This document shows, piece after piece, positions 60,602 through 64,000 of a stretch of 64,000 nt of DNA. Under the pieces are notes generated by a model, which was given only the letters and a program-made list of their open reading frames with translations, was not told the DNA's origin and made no database searches. Positions within the stretch are counted from its first letter, which is position 1, and each line of letters begins with the position of its first letter. Source of the DNA: Sphingobium indicum B90A (GTDB lineage Bacteria; Pseudomonadota; Alphaproteobacteria; Sphingomonadales; Sphingomonadaceae); assembly GCF_000264945.2 (NCBI RefSeq), contig NZ_CP013070.1, positions 2,542,001-2,606,000 of the forward strand. Reading direction: 5' to 3'. Position numbers and translations under genes: made by a program.

Positions 60602-61897
60602 ATGACCTTGTTACCCGCGACACATCATGATCTCGTGAGCGAGCTTGTCCGTCGTTGGCGAGACGATCCCGGCGCCACCTATCGCTCCTGGTTTCTGTGG
60701 GACGAACGGCTGAAAAACTTCCGCTCCATCCGTCGCGGGCTGCAGCAGGTGGTCGCAGAAATCGAAAGTGGGCGGTTCGGCGTCGCCTATCGCGGCTCGT
60801 CACTGGAAACGGTTGTCCACTCGATCGCCGAACAGCGGCAGATCTTCAAGGGCGCCGACCATGCCTGGCTGTGGAAGCCCAAGCTGCGCATTCCAGACAT
60901 CTACGAAAGCCCGGACAACCAGCGGGCGTTCGGTCGCCTGCTCGACAATTGCTCGTGCTGCGATACCGCCGAGGAGATCATCAGCCACATCCGCAGCATA
61001 GACGCGCTCAAGATCAAGGGGCTGGGGCCGGCGGCGGCCAACCTGCTCTATTTCCTTCACCCGACGCTGGTGCCGCCCTTCAATACCGCGATCGTCAAGG
61101 GCTACAATGCCGTCACCGGCGCCAAGGTGAAGCTCGGGTCATGGGATCATTTTCTCGCCATGCGCGCCGGCATCCTCGACCTCAACGACCGTTACCGCGA
61201 GTTGCTCTCCAACGATCTCGGCGCGATCGGCGGACTGTTGTTCGACATTGGCTCGGGCCGCTATCCCGCGCCACCGCTGGAGGATGACGCAACGGCGGCC
61301 GACGACTGGCTCGGCAGATTGGAACATGCCAGAGCGGAGGCAAGCCGGCTCGACAAGACAGCCGCCGCGCAGGGCGAAACCGATCGCACGCACGCCGAAA
61401 TCCAGGCCTGGCTGCGCGACCTCGGCCATGCCCTCGGTTACGATGTGTGGATCGCCGCCAATGACCGCGGTCGACTTCACGCTGGCTGCCCGCTTGGACA
61501 GGGATGCCTCGAGCGCCTTCCAGACGCCATTGCGACCTCTCCCGGAGCGGACTCGATCCGCCTCATCGACGTGTTGTGGCTGGCGAAGGGTGGCGACGGC
61601 GTCGCCGCCGCGTTCGAGGTTGAACATTCGACCTCGATCTACTCGGGGATCGTGCGCATGCTCGATCTGGCGCTGTCGGGGAGCGATCTGCACGCTGCCG
61701 CCGGGCTATTCCTGGTCGCACCGAATGCGCGCGAGCAGGACGTTCGCGCGCAACTCCGTCGCCCGGCTTTCAGCCGTATTGCCGATCTCGACTTCGCCTA
61801 TCTGCCCTATGGCGAGCTGGAGAGAAACAGGGACGCGATCGCTCGTTTTGGAACGGGATTGAAGGCCATCAAGGCGATCTCAAGCCCCCTTCCCTGA
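60602..61897 (+). CDS. Putative nuclease-like protein of unknown role
   Basis: 431 residues from ATG 60602; TTG 60530 or GTG 60536 would add about 22. The N-terminal third begins ELVRRWRDDPGATYRSWFLWDERLKNFRSIRRGL. The middle has a helix-hairpin-helix-like DNA-contact segment (LKIKGLGPAAANLLYFLHP). The C-terminal part contains IRLIDVLWLAKG and AAAFEVEHSTSIYSGIVRMLDLAL, where Asp...Glu-x-Glu resembles a PD-(D/E)XK nuclease core. This could be a restriction-type or repair nuclease; not proven. It is unrelated to the copper genes upstream and ends in a hairpin. Confidence 0.7.
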   Translation: MTLLPATHHDLVSELVRRWRDDPGATYRSWFLWDERLKNFRSIRRGLQQVVAEIESGRFGVAYRGSSLETVVHSIAEQRQIFKGADHAWLWKPKLRIPDIYESPDNQRAFGRLLDNCSCCDTAEEIISHIRSIDALKIKGLGPAAANLLYFLHPTLVPPFNTAIVKGYNAVTGAKVKLGSWDHFLAMRAGILDLNDRYRELLSNDLGAIGGLLFDIGSGRYPAPPLEDDATAADDWLGRLEHARAEASRLDKTAAAQGETDRTHAEIQAWLRDLGHALGYDVWIAANDRGRLHAGCPLGQGCLERLPDAIATSPGADSIRLIDVLWLAKGGDGVAAAFEVEHSTSIYSGIVRMLDLALSGSDLHAAAGLFLVAPNAREQDVRAQLRRPAFSRIADLDFAYLPYGELERNRDAIARFGTGLKAIKAISSPLP

Positions 61898-61905
61898 AAG
61901 GGGGC
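61884..61905 (+). terminator. Hairpin at the end of the nuclease-like gene
   Basis: GCCCCCTT (61884-61891) pairs with AAGGGGGC (61898-61905) around CCCTGA, which contains the stop codon. GTTTG follows. Strong stem, weak T tail. Confidence 0.5.
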
Positions 61906-61963
61906 GTTTGCGGGAGGGGGCGGAATCCTACGCCAAGCTCGCCCAGATAGCCGGCGCGAGATC

Positions 61964-62494
61964 TTACTTGTTGCTGCCTTCTACGGTCGCGCCAGAAAGG
62001 CGACGGCTCAGTTCTATCCGGCGATGGCTACGCATTTTGAAGGTGTCTGGCCCAACGCGCCGATACTCAATGAAGCCGAGAGAACGCCAAAATCGCTCTG
62101 CCGCTTCATTCGCTTCCAGCACGGCCAACCGAATCTCTGTGGCACCTCTCGCAGCGGCCCAGCTTTCGACCGTCGAGTAAATTGAGCGTCCGACGCCACG
62201 ACCACGCTGTGCGGCATCTACGATCATGAAGCCGAGATACCATGTGCCATCACGCGGATAATCGCGGAGGATGGCCGCGATTGCATATAGGCCGCCAGGC
62301 CCCTTCCATCCCAGGACAGCTTGATTGTGGGCGCTCTTTTCGGGCGGCACATCGGAGAAAAGCTCGCGAGCATCGTCCAGCGTGGGCGCGGCCCCGTCCT
62401 GCAACAGGAAATAGTCGCTGCAACGGTTGTACAGGTCTGCAACGTCTGCGGCGTCCGCTTGGGTAAGTTTGATCGGGGCTCCCGTCATCATCAT
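61964..62494 (-). CDS. GNAT-family N-acetyltransferase
   Basis: 176 residues from the first of three consecutive ATGs (62494, 62491, 62488). GNAT features: WYLGFMIVDAAQRGRGVGRSIYSTVESWA (acetyl-CoA loop Q/RxxGxG/A) and IRLAVLEANEAAERFWRSLGF. It acetylates an unknown small molecule or protein. The upstream promoter region is cut by the IS6100 end 31 bases before the start, so its expression may now depend on the IS. Confidence 0.85.
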   Translation of the reverse strand: MMMTGAPIKLTQADAADVADLYNRCSDYFLLQDGAAPTLDDARELFSDVPPEKSAHNQAVLGWKGPGGLYAIAAILRDYPRDGTWYLGFMIVDAAQRGRGVGRSIYSTVESWAAARGATEIRLAVLEANEAAERFWRSLGFIEYRRVGPDTFKMRSHRRIELSRRLSGATVEGSNK

Positions 62495-62524
62495 CGCGTT
62501 TTGGCAGCAAGCACGCGCTGACCG

Positions 62525-63404
62525 GGCTCTGTTGCAAAAATCGTGAAGCTTGAGCATGCTTGGCGGAGATTGGACGGACGGAACGATGACGGATTTCAAG
62601 TGGCGCCATTTCCAGGGTGATGTGATCCTGTGGGCGGTGCGCTGGTATTGTCGCTATCCGATCAGCTATCGCGACCTTGAGGAAATGCTGGCGGAACGCG
62701 GCATTTCGGTCGACCATACGACGATCTATCGCTGGGTCCAGTGCTACGCCCCGGAGATGGAGAAGCGGCTGCGCTGGTTCTGGCGGCGTGGCTTTGATCC
62801 GAGCTGGCGCCTGGATGAAACCTACGTCAAGGTGCGGGGCAAGTGGACCTACCTGTACCGGGCAGTCGACAAGCGGGGCGACACGATCGATTTCTACCTG
62901 TCGCCGACCCGCAGCGCCAAGGCAGCGAAGCGGTTCCTGGGCAAGGCCCTGCGAGGCCTGAAGCACTGGGAAAAGCCTGCCACGCTCAATACCGACAAAG
63001 CGCCGAGCTATGGTGCAGCGATCACCGAATTGAAGCGCGAAGGAAAGCTGGACCGGGAGACGGCCCACCGGCAGGTGAAGTATCTCAATAACGTGATCGA
63101 GGCCGATCACGGAAAGCTCAAGATACTGATCAAGCCGGTGCGCGGTTTCAAATCGATCCCCACGGCCTATGCCACGATCAAGGGATTCGAAGTCATGCGA
63201 GCCCTGCGCAAAGGACAGGCTCGCCCCTGGTGCCTGCAGCCCGGCATCAGGGGCGAGGTGCGCCTTGTGGAGAGAGCTTTTGGCATTGGGCCCTCGGCGC
63301 TGACGGAGGCCATGGGCATGCTCAACCACCATTTCGCAGCAGCCGCCTGATCGGCGCAGAGCGACAGCCTACCTCTGACTGCCGCCAATCTTTGCAACAG
63401 AGCC
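62525..63404 (+). mobile_element. IS6100 (IS6 family), complete
   Basis: 880 bases bounded by perfect 14-base inverted repeats GGCTCTGTTGCAAA (62525-62538) and its complement TTTGCAACAGAGCC (63391-63404). The size, ends and transposase match IS6100 as I know it. The 8 bases outside the left end (GCTGACCG) and right end (GACAGCAA) differ, so there is no target duplication. Confidence 0.95.
62586..63350 (+). CDS. tnpA: IS6100 transposase
   Basis: 254 residues from ATG 62586; ATG 62550 would add 12 residues and is the other annotated-style start. DDE fold: helix-turn-helix SYRDLEEMLAERGISVDHTTIYRWV, catalytic Asp in RLDETYVKVRGKWTYLYRAVD, Asp in LNTDKAPSYG and Glu in NNVIEADHGKLK. IS6-family enzymes move by replicative co-integration or by homologous exchange between copies, joining and deleting segments of plasmids. 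Confidence 0.95.
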   Translation: MTDFKWRHFQGDVILWAVRWYCRYPISYRDLEEMLAERGISVDHTTIYRWVQCYAPEMEKRLRWFWRRGFDPSWRLDETYVKVRGKWTYLYRAVDKRGDTIDFYLSPTRSAKAAKRFLGKALRGLKHWEKPATLNTDKAPSYGAAITELKREGKLDRETAHRQVKYLNNVIEADHGKLKILIKPVRGFKSIPTAYATIKGFEVMRALRKGQARPWCLQPGIRGEVRLVERAFGIGPSALTEAMGMLNHHFAAAA

Positions 63405-64000
63405 GACAGCAAAGCTTCCCTCAATGCCATACAGGGCAGCCAACCTGTTTCCTTCGTCCATCGCCTGCTCACCGCTGTAGCTTACGCCCATTGGGCGAGT
63501 ATGTGTGACGACAACATCATCGATTATGGCGATGCGTCCGGGCACCCTCCCCTGCAATCCCCCCCACACGTGATCGAGACAAAAAGCCTGTTTAGTGCCT
63601 CTGAAAGCAGGCAAACAAATCTGCAAAAGCTCCTGCGACAGCATCGGGCACATTAACTCGACAAAATCACAATACCTTAGGAAGTACTCAGGATTTTGTG
63701 CCGTGACCTGATGGTTCACGTAGGAATTTGAATTGCTAGATAACGAGGGCTGCGCGAGATCAAGCCGCGAACGACGAAAGATATTGAATAATCTATTAAT
63801 GTCCTTCCACGACGTCTCGAGATCGTCGTCAGGAAACCAGAAGTTCTCATATTCAAGCAATGCTGGCTGATTGAAGAAGAGATTAGCAATTGCTGTAAAC
63901 TTCATGTCGCGCCGCTGATGAAAGAAATACTCGCATTCCTTAACAGAACTGGGCAGATCGGCGCCATACCAGCTGATGCACAGATCCCAATTGCGATCAT
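63369..64000 (-). CDS. DUF707 family protein, truncated by IS6100 (runs off the window)
   Basis: The frame enters from the right edge (DRNWDLCISWYGADLP and then FFHQRRDMKFTAIANLFF) and continues with YENFWFPDDDLETSWKDINRLF, SYVNHQVTAQNPEYFLRYCDFVELMCPMLSQELL (in parts) and AFCLDHVWGG. This is the DUF707 family, glycosyltransferase-like proteins of unknown function. The last residues (VGSVAKIGGSQR) and the stop codon come from the IS6100 end, so the native C-terminus was lost. It is more AT-rich than the metal island, indicating a different origin. Confidence 0.8.
   Translation of the reverse strand, partial: DRNWDLCISWYGADLPSSVKECEYFFHQRRDMKFTAIANLFFNQPALLEYENFWFPDDDLETSWKDINRLFNIFRRSRLDLAQPSLSSNSNSYVNHQVTAQNPEYFLRYCDFVELMCPMLSQELLQICLPAFRGTKQAFCLDHVWGGLQGRVPGRIAIIDDVVVTHTRPMGVSYSGEQAMDEGNRLAALYGIEGSFAVGSVAKIGGSQR

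Noticed and set aside
1..64000. CRISPR arrays, tRNA and rRNA genes
   Set aside because: No regularly spaced repeats and no cloverleaf or rRNA-like sequence were seen on reading both strands; a tRNA scan would be needed to exclude them fully.

Overview
The window looks like part of a sphingomonad (alphaproteobacterial) conjugative plasmid or integrative element. It is GC-rich and densely packed, with many ATGA/GTGA start-stop overlaps. It carries a sphingomonad-style VirB/VirD4 transfer system with quorum sensing, followed by a very large copper/heavy-metal resistance island, and it ends in IS6100. No rRNA, tRNA or CRISPR array was seen. All assignments were made by reading the sequence; no database search was run.

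Left end, 1-18.2 kb, almost all on the minus strand. It starts with the N-terminal part of an MmeI-type DNA methyltransferase that runs off the window. Then comes a compact transfer operon, transcribed right to left: TrbM-like protein, VirB1, VirB2, VirB3, VirB4, VirB5, EexN, VirB6, VirB7-like lipoprotein, VirB8, VirB9, VirB10, VirB11, the VirD4/TraG coupling protein and an LPD7-type protein. Upstream of it lie two tandem LuxR regulators, a LuxI acyl-homoserine-lactone synthase with a lux-box-like palindrome, and a phytanoyl-CoA dioxygenase-like gene. A plus-strand winged-helix-like gene with a 12-bp perfect inverted repeat in front closes the region.

Metal island, 18.2-60.4 kb. It holds (a) a membrane methyltransferase and a DUF2933 protein; (b) a translationally coupled trio of metallo-beta-lactamase RNase, thymidine/AMP phosphorylase and PRPP synthetase; (c) an orphan FixJ regulator; (d) CopA P-type ATPase with CueR and a textbook CueR operator; (e) CopC/CopD; (f) a CnrY-CnrX-CnrH-like anti-sigma, periplasmic metal sensor and ECF sigma module; (g) a first multicopper oxidase/CopB pair, a DUF305 protein, and a heme-PAS FixL/FixJ pair with an extra receiver; (h) a scar with a CorA remnant, a RelB/YafQ toxin-antitoxin pair and an integrase stub; (i) a DUF411 protein, an MFS transporter, a second CopB/multicopper oxidase pair, and an alcohol and an aldehyde dehydrogenase; (j) small secreted Met/His/Cys-rich proteins and a four-helix copper storage-like protein; (k) a candidate trans-membrane electron conduit made of an NADH/FAD/2Fe-2S reductase, a di-heme-b membrane protein with two H-x13-H pairs and a seven-heme cytochrome c, followed by a DUF1622 protein; (l) a second MerR regulator; and (m) CusC, CusB (with a fused CusF-like domain), CusA and CusF.

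Right end, 60.6-64 kb. It carries a nuclease-like protein of unknown role, a GNAT acetyltransferase, and a complete 880-bp IS6100 that lacks matching flanks and truncates a DUF707 gene.

Working model (inference): copper entering the cell is exported by CopA and CusCBA-F, oxidised by two multicopper oxidases and bound by CopC and small periplasmic proteins. Several sensors probably control this: CueR, a second MerR, a Cnr-like ECF sigma system, and FixL with O2. The transfer system is probably under AHL control. The unusual redox chain at 48-51.5 kb and the nucleotide salvage trio at 19.5-23.4 kb are the least explained parts.
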